The notes: generated by a model not told the origin, from the sequence alone. 64,000 bases of DNA from Alphaproteobacteria bacterium (GCA_030431825.1 JAUIIJ010000027.1:1-64000), one strand, 5' to 3'. Shown: positions 41,421-50,895, numbered from the stretch's first letter. Translations and numbers: made by a program.

Positions 41421-42325
41421 AGGCAGCCGCGTTCGGTGCATGCCTCGTCGTCATCTACACGGCGCTGATTTCGTCGGCGGATGCGATCACCAAGCTGATC
41501 GCGGGCGGATATGCGGCACCGCAACTGTTCTGCCTGTCCGGCCTGTTTGTGGTCGCGCTCAGCGCATGTGCGGACCGGCATCGATCACAGCGGCGGGGAT
41601 TTCGTACCGCTTGCCCGCGCGCGATGGCGCTTCGGTCCGGGGCGACGGTGTTGGCCGCGGTCTCGTTCTTTTACGCGTTCCGCTATCTGCCGTTTGCCGA
41701 GGTCTTCCTGTTCATTGGCCTGATGCCGATCCTCGCAGGATTGATGTCGGGTCTGATCCTGGATGAGCATGTGCGCCCGGCGGCCTGGGCGGCGCTGGTG
41801 GCGGGATTTGTCGGAGTCATGTGCCTGTTTCCGGCGGGGCTTGGTGCGGTGACACTCGGGCATGGATTTGCCATGGCCGCTGCCCTGTTCGGCACGTTTT
41901 CCATGGTCATGGCGCGCTTTATCGGGCGATATGAAACCAATAGCCTGGCGCAGGTATTCTATCCGAATCTGGCGATTTTTGTCGTGATGGGGGTGGCATT
42001 GCCCTTTGTCTGGAAGCCGATGCCGCTGTCCGATCTGGCGCTTGTCGCGGCCTATGCGGCACTGCTGTTTGGTGCGCGCTGGTTGCTGGTGATCGCGCTG
42101 CGGCTGCTTGCAGCCTACGCGGTGACTCCGCTGATGAACCTGCAATTTGTCTGGATGGTGGTCCTGGGGGCCGTGATCTTTGACGAACTGCCGGCGGCAG
42201 GCACCTATCTGGGCGTGGCAATCGTTATCGGCAGCGGCCTGTTCCTGGTCTGGGATCAGTTTGCGCCAGCGGCACCACGGGGCAAGATCGCAGGAACCCC
42301 GAGGCGCGTCAACTCCGACCTGTAA
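41417..42325 (+). CDS. DMT-family (EamA) transporter
   Basis: This 302-residue protein has about ten hydrophobic segments in two EamA halves (residues about 5-145 and 155-290), such as FLFIGLMPILAGLMSGLILD and VTPLMNLQFVWMVVLGAVIFDE, the usual end-of-domain pattern. EamA carriers export metabolites. The start is GTG at 41417, whose GTGA overlaps the stop of the upstream uncharacterised gene, so translation is coupled. The substrate is unknown. It converges on erpA. Confidence 0.87.
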   Translation: MKAAAFGACLVVIYTALISSADAITKLIAGGYAAPQLFCLSGLFVVALSACADRHRSQRRGFRTACPRAMALRSGATVLAAVSFFYAFRYLPFAEVFLFIGLMPILAGLMSGLILDEHVRPAAWAALVAGFVGVMCLFPAGLGAVTLGHGFAMAAALFGTFSMVMARFIGRYETNSLAQVFYPNLAIFVVMGVALPFVWKPMPLSDLALVAAYAALLFGARWLLVIALRLLAAYAVTPLMNLQFVWMVVLGAVIFDELPAAGTYLGVAIVIGSGLFLVWDQFAPAAPRGKIAGTPRRVNSDL

Positions 42326-42334
42326 GCACTTGAT

Positions 42335-42658
42335 CTACAGGGAGAATGATGTTCCGCATCCGCAGGATGAGGTCGCGTTCGGGTTCTCGATGACAAACCG
42401 CGCACCGATCAGTTCCTCGGTGAAATCGATCACCGCATTTTCCAGAAACGGCAGCGACACGGTATCGACCACGACCTTCTGGCCCTGACCCTCAAGCACC
42501 AGATCGTCCTCCGCCGGGGTATCGAGCGCGATTTCATACTGAAAGCCGGAACACCCGCCACCTTCAACAGCGACGCGCAGGGCCTGGCCCTGATCCGATG
42601 CACCGATCTCGGCAAGCCGCGCAAAGGCACGGTCCGTGACTTTTGGGGGCAGGTTCAT
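42335..42658 (-). CDS. erpA: Iron-sulfur cluster assembly accessory protein (ErpA/IscA family)
   Basis: This 107-residue A-type carrier passes iron-sulfur clusters to client proteins. The three invariant cysteines are visible: one in VEGGGCSGFQY and two in SSCGCG near the C-terminus. The length and the FVIENPNATSSCGCG motif fit ErpA/IscA. It stands alone and is divergent from dgt, so it is probably a housekeeping carrier, not part of a suf or isc operon. Confidence 0.9.
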   Translation of the reverse strand: MNLPPKVTDRAFARLAEIGASDQGQALRVAVEGGGCSGFQYEIALDTPAEDDLVLEGQGQKVVVDTVSLPFLENAVIDFTEELIGARFVIENPNATSSCGCGTSFSL

Positions 42659-42740
42659 CGTTGCTTACTCCGCAGCGGTTTCAATAGGCCTCTGCCTATC
42701 ATATAGAAACCTCAAGGACAGGCGACAAGGACAACCGAGA

Positions 42741-43910
42741 ATGCACGCCCCATATGCCTCGGACCCGTCGGCCAGCAGGGGAAGGCTGGTGCGGGAGGAA
42801 GAGAGCAGCTTTCGTTCGTGCTTTCAGCGCGACCGCGACCGGATCATCCATGCCAGCGCGTTTCGGCGGCTGAAGCACAAGACGCAAGTGTTCGTGGAGC
42901 ACGAGGGGGATTATTACCGCACCCGGCTGACACATTCCATCGAGGTCGCCCAGGTGGCCCGGACCATCTCCGGTACGCTGGGGCTGAACGCGGAGCTGAC
43001 CGAGGCGGTGGCTCTGGCGCATGATCTGGGTCACACGCCGTTCGGACACACGGGGGAAGACGCCCTGCATGCGTTGATGCAGCCCTATGGAGGCTTCGAT
43101 CACAATGCGCAGGCGATCCGCATCGTAACGCATCTTGAGCGGCATTACGCGGATTTTGATGGTTTGAACCTGACCTGGGAAACGCTGGAAGGGATTGCCA
43201 AGCATAACGGGCCTGTGCCCGCGCCGATCCCCTGGGCGCTTGAGGAATACAATGCCCTGCACGATCTGGAACTGCACACCTTTGCCAGCGCCGAAGCACA
43301 GGTTGCTGCGATTGCCGACGATGTCGCCTATAACCATCACGATCTGCATGACGGGCTGCGCGCGGAACTGTTCTCGACGGATGAACTTGCGGAACTGCCG
43401 ATTCTCTCGGAGAATTTTGCCGACGTGGATCGCCTCTATCCGGGGTTGAACTATTACCGCCGCCGACACGAGGCGCTGCGCCGCTTTTTCGGCGTGCTGG
43501 TCGAGGACGTCATCACCGTGGCGCGAGACAGGTTGAAGGCGCTGAATCCGCAAAGCGCCAGGGATGTGCGGCATGCGGGGCATGCGATCGTGCAATTTTC
43601 AGACCGGATTTTCGCCGATCTCAAGGTCATCCGGGAGTTCCTTTTCCAACGCATGTATCGCGCGCCGAGCGTGGTGACGATGCGGGCCGAGGTGACGGAT
43701 GTGGTGAACGATCTGTTCCCTTATTTCATTGTGCATCCGGACCAGCTTCCGAAACAGTGGCGCAAGGATGTCGACGAGGCCGAGGGCGAAACCGCGCTGG
43801 CGCGGATCGTGTCCGACTACATCGCCGGTATGACCGACCGGTTCGCGTTGCAGGAACATGCGCGCTTGTGCGGTGCGGGCGATGGTCCGGATCGGCGGCC
43901 GCCGATCTAG
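42741..43910 (+). CDS. dgt: Deoxyguanosinetriphosphate triphosphohydrolase-like protein
   Basis: This 389-residue HD-domain enzyme hydrolyses dNTPs, mainly dGTP, to nucleosides and triphosphate. The metal ligands are in RTRLTHSIEVAQVARTI and ALAHDLGHTPFGHTGED (the HD pair), and DDVAYNHHDLHDGLRA carries the later conserved Asp. The N-terminal RDRDRIIHASAFRRLKHKTQVF is characteristic of the dGTPase-like type. The ATG at 42741 is chosen over an earlier in-frame ATG, which would overlap erpA's promoter. argS lies 117 bases downstream. Confidence 0.9.
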   Translation: MHAPYASDPSASRGRLVREEESSFRSCFQRDRDRIIHASAFRRLKHKTQVFVEHEGDYYRTRLTHSIEVAQVARTISGTLGLNAELTEAVALAHDLGHTPFGHTGEDALHALMQPYGGFDHNAQAIRIVTHLERHYADFDGLNLTWETLEGIAKHNGPVPAPIPWALEEYNALHDLELHTFASAEAQVAAIADDVAYNHHDLHDGLRAELFSTDELAELPILSENFADVDRLYPGLNYYRRRHEALRRFFGVLVEDVITVARDRLKALNPQSARDVRHAGHAIVQFSDRIFADLKVIREFLFQRMYRAPSVVTMRAEVTDVVNDLFPYFIVHPDQLPKQWRKDVDEAEGETALARIVSDYIAGMTDRFALQEHARLCGAGDGPDRRPPI

Positions 43911-44027
43911 CCGTTTCGACCCGACGCAGCGCGAATACATGATGCAACGTGCCGCAACTGCGCGGGCGCGGAGCATTGACCGTCGCGGCGCGCATGATAC
44001 ACCGCGCCAAAGCCTAAGGATGCCAAG

Positions 44028-45773
44028 ATGAACCTGTTTGCCGATATTCGCACGCTTGTCCTGCAGAACCTGGACACAATGGTTGCCGAGGGCGCCTTGC
44101 CCGAAGGTCTTGATTTCAGGAATGTCGCGGTCGAGCCCCCGCGCGATGCGGCGCATGGCGACATGGCGACCAATGCGGCGATGGTGCTGGCAAAATCCGC
44201 GCGCCTGAAGCCGCGGGACATCGCGGAAACGCTGGCGGGCAAGCTCGCCGAGGATGCGCGGGTGCAGTCGGCCGAGGTGGCTGGACCCGGCTTTCTGAAC
44301 CTGCGGCTTGCGCCCGTTGTGTGGCAGGGCGTGATCGGGCAGGTGTTGCAATCCGGAACCGATTTTGGGCGCTCGGCGATGGGGCAGGGACGCAAGGTGA
44401 ATGTCGAATTCGTCAGCGCCAACCCGACCGGGCCCCTGCATGTGGGGCACACGCGGGGGGCGGTCTTTGGCGATGCGCTGGCCAGCTTGCTGCAGTTCTC
44501 CGGGCATGACGTCACGCGCGAATACTATATCAACGATGGCGGGGCGCAGGTCGACGTGCTCGCGCGGTCGGTCTATCTGCGCTATCTTGAGGCCCTGGGC
44601 CGGGAGGTAGCGTTCGAGGAGGGCACCTATCCCGGCGACTATCTGATCCCGGTCGGCGAAGAGCTTGCGCGCGAAAAAGGCGACATCTGGGTCGACCAGC
44701 CCGAGAGCGTCTGGCTGGAGGCGCTGCGCGATTATGCAACCGATGCGATGATGGAACTCATCCGCTCGGATCTCGCGTCGCTGGGCATCGGGATGGACGT
44801 GTTCTTTTCCGAAAAGTCGCTGTACGGCACCGGGCGCATCGAGGCCGCGATCGAGGATCTGCGCGCCAAGGGGCTGATCTATCGCGGCGTTCTGGAACCG
44901 CCCAAGGGCAAGACGCCCGAAGATTGGGAGCCGCGGGAACAGACCCTGTTCAAATCCACCGCGCATGGCGATGATGTCGATCGACCGATCATGAAATCCG
45001 ATGGCGGGTGGACCTATTTCGCACCGGACATAGCCTATCATTATGACAAGGTTTCCAGAGGGTTCGACGCGCTTATTGATGTGTTCGGCGCGGACCACGG
45101 AGGCTATGTCAAGCGGATGAAGGCGGCGGTGTCGGCGCTGTCCGACGGCAAGGTGCCGCTGGACATCAAGCTGGCCCAGCTGGTGCGCCTGTTCAAGAAC
45201 GGCGCACCGTTCAAGATGTCCAAGCGCGCCGGCAACTTCGTGACTCTGCGCGACGTGGTGGATCAGGTCGGGCCGGACGTGACCCGTTTCGTGATGCTGA
45301 CGCGCAAGAACGATGCGCCGCTGGATTTCGATTTCGACAAGGTGCTGGAACAGTCGCGCGACAACCCGGTGTTTTATGTCCAATATGCCCATGCCCGGGT
45401 GATGAGCGTCATGCGGCGCGCCAAAGAGGCCGACATTGCGGTCGATGACGCCACATTGCTGGCGGCGGATCTGGCGGTGCTCGACCACGAGGCCGAGCTG
45501 AGCGTCGCAAAGAAGCTCGCCGAATGGCCAAGGCTGGTGGAAATAGCCGCCCGCACGAACGAGCCGCACCGCATCGCGTTTTACCTTTACGAACTCGCCG
45601 GGGACTTCCACGCGTTGTGGAACCGGGGCAACGATGTGCCCGGTCTTCGCTTCATTCAGGACGGTGATATCGCCACCAGCCAGTCGAAAATGGCGCTGGC
45701 CCGTGCCGTTTCCGTTGTTATTTCCGCAGGTCTTGGTATTCTTGGTGTGACGCCGGCGCAGGAGATGCGATAA
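44028..45773 (+). CDS. argS: Arginyl-tRNA synthetase
   Basis: This 581-residue class I enzyme charges tRNA-Arg. The HIGH-type motif is HVGH in [14 protein letters not shown] (residues near 128-141) and the KMSK motif is intact in [10 protein letters not shown] (near 398-407), followed by the DALR anticodon-binding domain at the C-terminus. The N-terminal additional domain is present. The gene order dgt-argS-SPOR-nagZ-scpAB is common in Rhodobacterales. Confidence 0.96.
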   Translation: MNLFADIRTLVLQNLDTMVAEGALPEGLDFRNVAVEPPRDAAHGDMATNAAMVLAKSARLKPRDIAETLAGKLAEDARVQSAEVAGPGFLNLRLAPVVWQGVIGQVLQSGTDFGRSAMGQGRKVNVEFVSANPTGPLHVGHTRGAVFGDALASLLQFSGHDVTREYYINDGGAQVDVLARSVYLRYLEALGREVAFEEGTYPGDYLIPVGEELAREKGDIWVDQPESVWLEALRDYATDAMMELIRSDLASLGIGMDVFFSEKSLYGTGRIEAAIEDLRAKGLIYRGVLEPPKGKTPEDWEPREQTLFKSTAHGDDVDRPIMKSDGGWTYFAPDIAYHYDKVSRGFDALIDVFGADHGGYVKRMKAAVSALSDGKVPLDIKLAQLVRLFKNGAPFKMSKRAGNFVTLRDVVDQVGPDVTRFVMLTRKNDAPLDFDFDKVLEQSRDNPVFYVQYAHARVMSVMRRAKEADIAVDDATLLAADLAVLDHEAELSVAKKLAEWPRLVEIAARTNEPHRIAFYLYELAGDFHALWNRGNDVPGLRFIQDGDIATSQSKMALARAVSVVISAGLGILGVTPAQEMR

Positions 45774-45858
45774 GAACTTCGCCCGAAACGCCGGTCCGAG
45801 GCAGTAACGAGAACCCATTGCGCCACAAGTCACGGTGCGCACGGGCAGTGAGGCGGAC

Positions 45859-46821
45859 ATGGCAGATATCTATTCCATGCAAGACGTGGACGAACAGGAG
45901 TCATCCGGCGGAGCGGGTGGGCCATCATTTGGCAGGGCTCTGAACCTCTTGGGCGCGGCTGCGTCGCTGGCGTTGATCGCGGGCATCGGCGTGTGGGGCT
46001 ATCAGCTTGTGATGCGGGATGTCAGCGGCGTTCCGGTGGTGCGCGCGGTCGAGGGGCCGATGCGGGTGCAGCCTGAGGATCCGGGCGGGATGCCGGCCGA
46101 TCACCAGGGGCTGGCGGTGAACGCGGTCGCGGTACAGGGCGCTGCCGAGGCACCGGCGGACCGGCTCATTCTTGCTCCCCGACCAGTGGATCTTGCCGAC
46201 GAGGATCAACCGGTGAAACCGGGGGATGACATCATGGCCGCCAAGGAAGCCCCCGATTCACGCGAGTCGGAATCCGGCAGCGTCAGCTCGATGGTCGATC
46301 GTCTTCTGGCCGGCGTGCTTTCGGGTTCGGACGATCAGAATGATGCAACCATCGTCAAGGCCGCGGCGCGGGTGGAACAGCCCGGTGATCTCGCCTCGGC
46401 GCAGGCGGCAAGCGACAGCGCAGAGCCGACGCCGGCGGTGGTGACAGGCCCCGGTCCCGCGCGTTCGCTGCGGCCCAGGATCCGTCCGATCCAAAGTGTC
46501 GGCACGTCTGCGGTGGTGACACCGGTGGCGGCGAAACCCGGACTGGATGTCGATCCCGACAGCCTGCCGGTCGGGACGCGTCTGGCACAGCTGGGGGCGT
46601 TCGAAAGCCCGGACCTGGCGCGTCAGGAATGGGATCGGCTTGCTGGCAAGTTCGGCGATTACATGGAAGGCAAGTCGCGCGTCGTTCAGAAGGCCAGCAG
46701 TGGCGGACGCACCTTTTACCGGTTGCGGGCCATGGGATTTGACGATCTGGCCGACGCGCGACGGTTCTGCTCCGCACTTGTCGCGGAACAGGCAGATTGC
46801 ATTCCGGTCGTCACCCGATGA
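45859..46821 (+). CDS. SPOR-domain protein with one membrane anchor
   Basis: This 320-residue protein has a cytoplasmic N-terminus, one hydrophobic segment (about 35-52; NLLGAAASLALIAGIGVWGY), a long low-complexity Pro/Ala linker in the periplasm, and a SPOR domain at the end (last 75 or so residues; LAQLGAFESPDLARQEWDRLAG, FYRLRAMGFDDLADARRFC). SPOR domains bind denuded peptidoglycan at the division septum. The ATG at 45859 (MADIYS) with GAGG upstream is preferred to the GTG at 45835. Its stop overlaps nagZ by four bases (ATGA). Confidence 0.9.
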   Translation: MADIYSMQDVDEQESSGGAGGPSFGRALNLLGAAASLALIAGIGVWGYQLVMRDVSGVPVVRAVEGPMRVQPEDPGGMPADHQGLAVNAVAVQGAAEAPADRLILAPRPVDLADEDQPVKPGDDIMAAKEAPDSRESESGSVSSMVDRLLAGVLSGSDDQNDATIVKAAARVEQPGDLASAQAASDSAEPTPAVVTGPGPARSLRPRIRPIQSVGTSAVVTPVAAKPGLDVDPDSLPVGTRLAQLGAFESPDLARQEWDRLAGKFGDYMEGKSRVVQKASSGGRTFYRLRAMGFDDLADARRFCSALVAEQADCIPVVTR

Positions 46822-47822
46822 ACTTTGGCGCGACGATCCTGGACGCGGATGGCCTGCGGCTGAGCGCCGATGAAAAAGCGTTTTTTCGCGATGTGGACCC
46901 GTTCGGTTTTATCCTTTTTGCCCGTAATCTTGAGACGCCAGAGCAGATACGCGCATTATGCGCCGATTTTCGCGAGGCGGTGGGCCGGGATGCGCCGATC
47001 ACCATCGACCAGGAAGGCGGGCGGGTGCAACGGCTGCGCCCACCGCTCGCGCGCGACTGGCTGCCGCCGCTGGAGCATGTCGCCAATGCGGGGGAAGGGG
47101 CCGAACGGGCGATGTACCTGCGCTATCGGCTGATTGCCCAGGAATTGCGGGATTACGGCATCGACAGCAATTGCGCCCCGATGGTCGATCTTGCGGGGCC
47201 GCAGACGCATGAATTTCTCCGGAACCGGTGCTATGGCGAAGAGCCGGGGCAGGTGGCGCAGCTGGGACGCGCCGCGGCGGACGGCATGCTGGCGGGCGGG
47301 GTGCTCCCGGTGGTCAAGCACATACCGGGTCACGGGCGGGCGACACAGGACAGCCATTTTGACCTGCCGCATGTATCGGTCAATGCCGAGGCATTGGACG
47401 ACACGGATTTCGCACCGTTTCGCGCGCTGAATGACCTGCCGATGGGGATGACCGCACATCTTGTCTATGATGCGATCGACCCGCAGCCCGCGACGATTTC
47501 CCCGCGCATGATCTCGGTCATCCGCGAGCAGATCGGGTTTGACGGGCTGATCATGACCGATGACATTGCGATGAAGGCGCTGAGCGGGTCGCTGGGCGAT
47601 CTGTCGCGCGCGGCAATTGCGGCGGGATGCGACGTGATCCTGCATTGCAACGGTACGCTGTCTGAACGGGCCGAGGTGGCCGAGGCGGCGGGTCGCATGA
47701 CCGATGCCGCCCAGCACCGTGCCGAGGCCGCGCTCGCGGCACGCCGCGACCCCTCCGAACTTGACATTCCGGCCTGCGAAGCCGACCTTCACCGCCTGAT
47801 GAGCGGAAAGGTCTATGGCTGA
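46818..47822 (+). CDS. nagZ: Beta-N-acetylhexosaminidase, cell-wall recycling
   Basis: This 334-residue family 3 glycoside hydrolase removes GlcNAc from muropeptides in the cytoplasm. The general-base loop KHIPGHGRATQDSHFDLP (about residues 162-180) and the nucleophile aspartate in GLIMTDDIAMKAL (near 245) are present. The ATG overlaps the SPOR gene stop (ATGA), and the end overlaps scpA by eight bases, so the four genes are tightly coupled. Confidence 0.93.
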   Translation: MNFGATILDADGLRLSADEKAFFRDVDPFGFILFARNLETPEQIRALCADFREAVGRDAPITIDQEGGRVQRLRPPLARDWLPPLEHVANAGEGAERAMYLRYRLIAQELRDYGIDSNCAPMVDLAGPQTHEFLRNRCYGEEPGQVAQLGRAAADGMLAGGVLPVVKHIPGHGRATQDSHFDLPHVSVNAEALDDTDFAPFRALNDLPMGMTAHLVYDAIDPQPATISPRMISVIREQIGFDGLIMTDDIAMKALSGSLGDLSRAAIAAGCDVILHCNGTLSERAEVAEAAGRMTDAAQHRAEAALAARRDPSELDIPACEADLHRLMSGKVYG

Positions 47823-48606
47823 AACACCCTTTCAGGACGATGGCATGTCGGTGGCGGAACGCGTCGCCGCCGAGGCGCTGATCGTCGATGTCGACGGGTT
47901 CGAGGGCCCGCTCGACGTGTTGCTGACCTTGTCGCGCACGCAAAAGGTCGATCTGCGCAAAATCTCGGTTTTGCAACTCGCGCATCAGTATCTTGCCTTT
48001 GTCGAAAAGGCCAAGGCCTTGCGGCTGGAGCTTGCCGCCGATTATCTCGTCATGGCCGCGTGGCTGGCCTTTCTCAAGTCGCGCCTTCTGCTGCCGCCGG
48101 ATCCGACCGAAGAGGGGCCGTCGGGTGAAGAACTGGCCGCGCACCTGGCTTTTCAGCTCGAGAGGTTGCAGGCGATGCGCGATGCCGCTGCGCGGCTGAT
48201 GGGGCGTGACCGGCTGGGCAGGGATTTCTTTGCCCGTGGTCAGGCCGAGGATGTCGCCCGCATCAAGACCGTGACATATACCGCGACCCTGCTGGATCTG
48301 ATGCAGGGCTATGCGCGTATCCGCACGCGCGATGAATTCCGCCCCTTTGTCATGGATCGCGATTCTGTCTTTACGATGGAGCAGGCACTCGAACGAATGC
48401 GCCCGTTGATCGGTTTCGCAGGGACATGGACGGACCTGACCACCTACATGCCGGATGGCTGGGACACCGACCCTGTGCGCCGACGGTCGGCAACTGCGGC
48501 GACTTTTGCCGCCTCGCTTGAACTGGTAAAGGAGGGTCATCTTGAGATCCGCCAGACGGAAACCTTTGCCCCGATACAGTTGCGCAGGAAAGACGAACGC
48601 TCGTGA
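47815..48606 (+). CDS. scpA: Segregation and condensation protein A
   Basis: This 263-residue kleisin links the SMC heads in the bacterial condensin. DGFEGPLDVLLTLSRTQKVDLRKISV (residues about 24-50) is the strongly conserved N-terminal motif, and the C-terminal winged helix ends ELVKEGHLEIRQTETFAPI. The gene overlaps nagZ by eight bases and scpB by four (GTGA), so expression is coupled. Confidence 0.94.
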   Translation: MAETPFQDDGMSVAERVAAEALIVDVDGFEGPLDVLLTLSRTQKVDLRKISVLQLAHQYLAFVEKAKALRLELAADYLVMAAWLAFLKSRLLLPPDPTEEGPSGEELAAHLAFQLERLQAMRDAAARLMGRDRLGRDFFARGQAEDVARIKTVTYTATLLDLMQGYARIRTRDEFRPFVMDRDSVFTMEQALERMRPLIGFAGTWTDLTTYMPDGWDTDPVRRRSATAATFAASLELVKEGHLEIRQTETFAPIQLRRKDERS

Positions 48607-49271
48607 CCGAAGAGAGTGACGCCGAAGAGACGCCATCAGACAGCCTGTTTCAGGCGCCGCCCATGGGCGAGCAGGAGCGCATGGTCGAGGCGGTGCTCTT
48701 TGCCAGCGCCGAACCGGTCAGCGTGCGCGATCTGGAGTCGCGTATGCCGCATGGCTGTGATGCGGCCGAGGCTCTGGTGCGTCTGCGCAAGCGCTACGAG
48801 GGGCGCGGCGTGCAAGTGCTCAAGATCGGGGATGCCTGGGCGATCCGTACGGCGCCGGATCTTGGCTTCTTGATGCAGAAAGAGACGGTCGAGACGCGCA
48901 AGCTGAGCCGGGCGGCCATCGAGACGCTGGCGATCATCGCCTATCACCAGCCTGTAACCCGCGCCGAAATCGAAGAGATCCGGGGAGTTTCGGTGTCGCG
49001 CGGGACGGTGGACCAACTGCTGGAGATGGAATGGATCCGGTTCGGGCGGCGCAAGATGACTCCGGGACGACCCGTGACTTTTGTCGTTACCCCGCAATTC
49101 CTCGACCATTTCGGTCTTGAGAGCGCACGTGATCTACCGGGCTTGAAGGAATTGCGTTCGGCGGGGCTGCTCGAGAACCGCCTGCCGCCAAGTGCCTTGC
49201 CGACGGTGAGCGACAAGGACGAGGACGACGAAGATATCGGTGCCGGACAGCCCGAACTCTTCGAGGATTAA
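48603..49271 (+). CDS. scpB: Segregation and condensation protein B
   Basis: This 222-residue partner of ScpA consists of two winged-helix domains. The segments ERMVEAVLFASAEPVSV (near residue 24) and RAAIETLAIIAYHQPVTRAEIEEIRGV (about 102-128) are diagnostic. The C-terminus is acidic and disordered. The start is GTG at 48603, overlapping the scpA stop. A palindromic repeat follows the stop. Confidence 0.94.
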   Translation: MTEESDAEETPSDSLFQAPPMGEQERMVEAVLFASAEPVSVRDLESRMPHGCDAAEALVRLRKRYEGRGVQVLKIGDAWAIRTAPDLGFLMQKETVETRKLSRAAIETLAIIAYHQPVTRAEIEEIRGVSVSRGTVDQLLEMEWIRFGRRKMTPGRPVTFVVTPQFLDHFGLESARDLPGLKELRSAGLLENRLPPSALPTVSDKDEDDEDIGAGQPELFED

Positions 49272-49272
49272 G

Positions 49273-49368
49273 GCGTTTCGCGATTGACCTGAAACATCGG
49301 GTATCACTTAACACGTTGAATCTATGATTTCCGGCAGCGTCAGGTGATTCAGGTTTATCGCGAAATGC
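49273..49368. repeat. Palindromic intergenic element, copy 2
   Basis: This 96-bp element has GCGTTTCGCGAT (49273-49284) and ATCGCGAAATGC (49357-49368) as imperfect terminal inverted repeats, with an inner pair like the first copy (TATCACTTAACACG / CGTCAGGTGAT). It follows the order and spacing of the element at 29220-29318 and is clearly its relative, more decayed in the right half. Confidence 0.8.
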
Positions 49369-49437
49369 AATAACGCTCTTTTGCCGTGAAAATGGCGCGA
49401 TGATAGCTATAGTGCGATCAGTAGCGAGGTGGTCGGT

Positions 49438-49680
49438 ATGAACCTGAATCAGGTCATCAACATGGTTTTGCGGATACTCATGCGCAAGGCAGTCAACAGG
49501 GGCGTCAATGCGGGCATTGATGCCGCATCCAGATATTCGCGGCGGCGGAGCGGGGCAGATCAGGCGTCGGACCAGCCGCCAGTATCCAAAGGCAAGGCGC
49601 CCGCCATGACCGAGGAACAGCGCCGCGCCCGTCGCGCGGCTCGGATGGCAAGGCGTGCCGCGCGCATGACCAGGATGTGA
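49438..49680 (+). CDS. Small hypothetical protein with a very basic tail
   Basis: This 80-residue protein begins MNLNQVINMVLRILMRKAVN, which may form an amphipathic helix. It has a Ser/Pro-rich middle and ends in an arginine/alanine-rich stretch (RRARRAARMARRAARM). I recognise no family. The basic tail suggests RNA, DNA or membrane binding. The ATG is preceded by GCGAGGTGG. It converges on the dcd gene with 24 bases between stops. Confidence 0.55.
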   Translation: MNLNQVINMVLRILMRKAVNRGVNAGIDAASRYSRRRSGADQASDQPPVSKGKAPAMTEEQRRARRAARMARRAARMTRM

Positions 49681-49704
49681 TGGCCGCATCCGTGCTGGCG
49701 CGGA

Positions 49705-50778
49705 TCAGGATCGGAAGTGTTTCGAGAGTTTGAGCCCCTGGCCCTGGTAGTTTGATGAAATTCCCGCGCCGTAGAGCTGTGTCGGAATGTCGGCCATCCG
49801 CTCATAGACCAGCTTGCCGACGATCTGGCCATGCTCCAGAACAAACGGCGCCTCGTGACAGCGCACTTCAAGTACCCCGCGCGACCCCGAACCGCCCGCC
49901 TCGGCATAGCCAAAGCCGGGGTCGAAGAAGCCCGCGTAATGCACCCGGAATTCGCCGACCATCGCGAGATAGGGGGCCATTTCGGCGGCACAATGGGGCG
50001 GGATCGATATCGCTTCGCGGCTGACAAGGATATAGAACGCGCCCGGATCGAGAATGATCCAGCCGGTTTCGGTGCGCACCGGCTCCCAGAAATCGTCTGG
50101 GTCATAGTGATTCAGCCGTGCGAGATCGATGACGCCCGTGTGTGGTTTGGCCCGGTAACCAACCAGCGTGCCGCTTTCGGGGCGCAGGTCGACGGAAAAT
50201 CCGAGCCCGTCCGAGATCACCGCATCGCCGGATACGATCGGCGAAGCTGCGTGAATGTCGCGCAGTTCATCATCCGCGATGACGGTCTTGCCGGTGCGAA
50301 AGATCACCTGATTGAGCATCTGGCCTGTCCGCGCGATGACTGAGAAGCTCTGGGGACAGATCTCGACAAAGAGCTGGCCGTGGTATCCCGGCGCGATGCG
50401 GTCGAATTCCAGACCGCGATCGGTAATGATGCGGGTCAGCAGATCGAGGCGTCCGATCGAAGATTTTGCGCTGGCGGCGCCCGACATGCCGGCGGGCAGG
50501 GCAAGGCTCTCTATCAACGGGACAACATAGACACAGCCCTTTTCCAGAACCGCCCCGCCGGTCAGGTCGATTTCGTGCATGGCAAAATCCGCCATCCGTT
50601 CGCGTACCGTCCGCCCGGGACCGGGCAGGAATGAAGCGCGGACACGATAGGCGACGTCACCAAGACGCAGGTCGAGACTGGCGGGCTGTACCTGCCCCGG
50701 TGCGATCGGCGCACTGGCGGTGATCGCGCCGTTTTCCAGCATCGCGGTGATCTGCTGATTCGGACTGACGCCTGTCAT
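49705..50778 (-). CDS. dcd: 2'-deoxycytidine 5'-triphosphate deaminase
   Basis: This 357-residue protein deaminates dCTP to dUTP for thymidylate supply. It is the long alphaproteobacterial form, with two dUTPase-fold halves: PASLDLRLGDVAYRVRAS and SAASAKSSIGRLDLLTRIITD in the first, GWIILDPGAFYILVSREA and GSGSRGVLEVRCHEAPFVLEHGQIVGKLVYE in the second. The canonical bacterial Dcd is about half this length. It lies just downstream of the tRNA-Pro gene on the same strand. Confidence 0.88.
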   Translation of the reverse strand: MTGVSPNQQITAMLENGAITASAPIAPGQVQPASLDLRLGDVAYRVRASFLPGPGRTVRERMADFAMHEIDLTGGAVLEKGCVYVVPLIESLALPAGMSGAASAKSSIGRLDLLTRIITDRGLEFDRIAPGYHGQLFVEICPQSFSVIARTGQMLNQVIFRTGKTVIADDELRDIHAASPIVSGDAVISDGLGFSVDLRPESGTLVGYRAKPHTGVIDLARLNHYDPDDFWEPVRTETGWIILDPGAFYILVSREAISIPPHCAAEMAPYLAMVGEFRVHYAGFFDPGFGYAEAGGSGSRGVLEVRCHEAPFVLEHGQIVGKLVYERMADIPTQLYGAGISSNYQGQGLKLSKHFRS

Positions 50779-50818
50779 ATCGTTCCCCTTGGCGATGGGG
50801 GAAATCGTCGGTGTGATT

Positions 50819-50895
50819 TGGTCGGGCTAGCAGGACTCGAACCTGCGACCTTCCGTCCCCCAGACGGACGCGCTACCAGGCTGCGCCATAGCCCG
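50819..50895 (-). tRNA. tRNA-Pro (anticodon GGG), CCA encoded
   Basis: The minus-strand gene has the acceptor stem CGGGCTA / TAGCCCG, D-arm GGCGCAGCCTGGTAGCGC, anticodon stem TCCGT / ACGGA with loop CTGGGGG (anticodon GGG) and the T-arm with loop TTCGAGT. The A discriminator is followed by an encoded CCA. It lies between dcd and the MerR gene, a common place in this order. Confidence 0.95.

Noticed and set aside
44028-45773. Minus-strand 753-codon frame (43599-45860) spanning dgt and argS
   Set aside because: It is opposite two well-supported genes with intact catalytic motifs.
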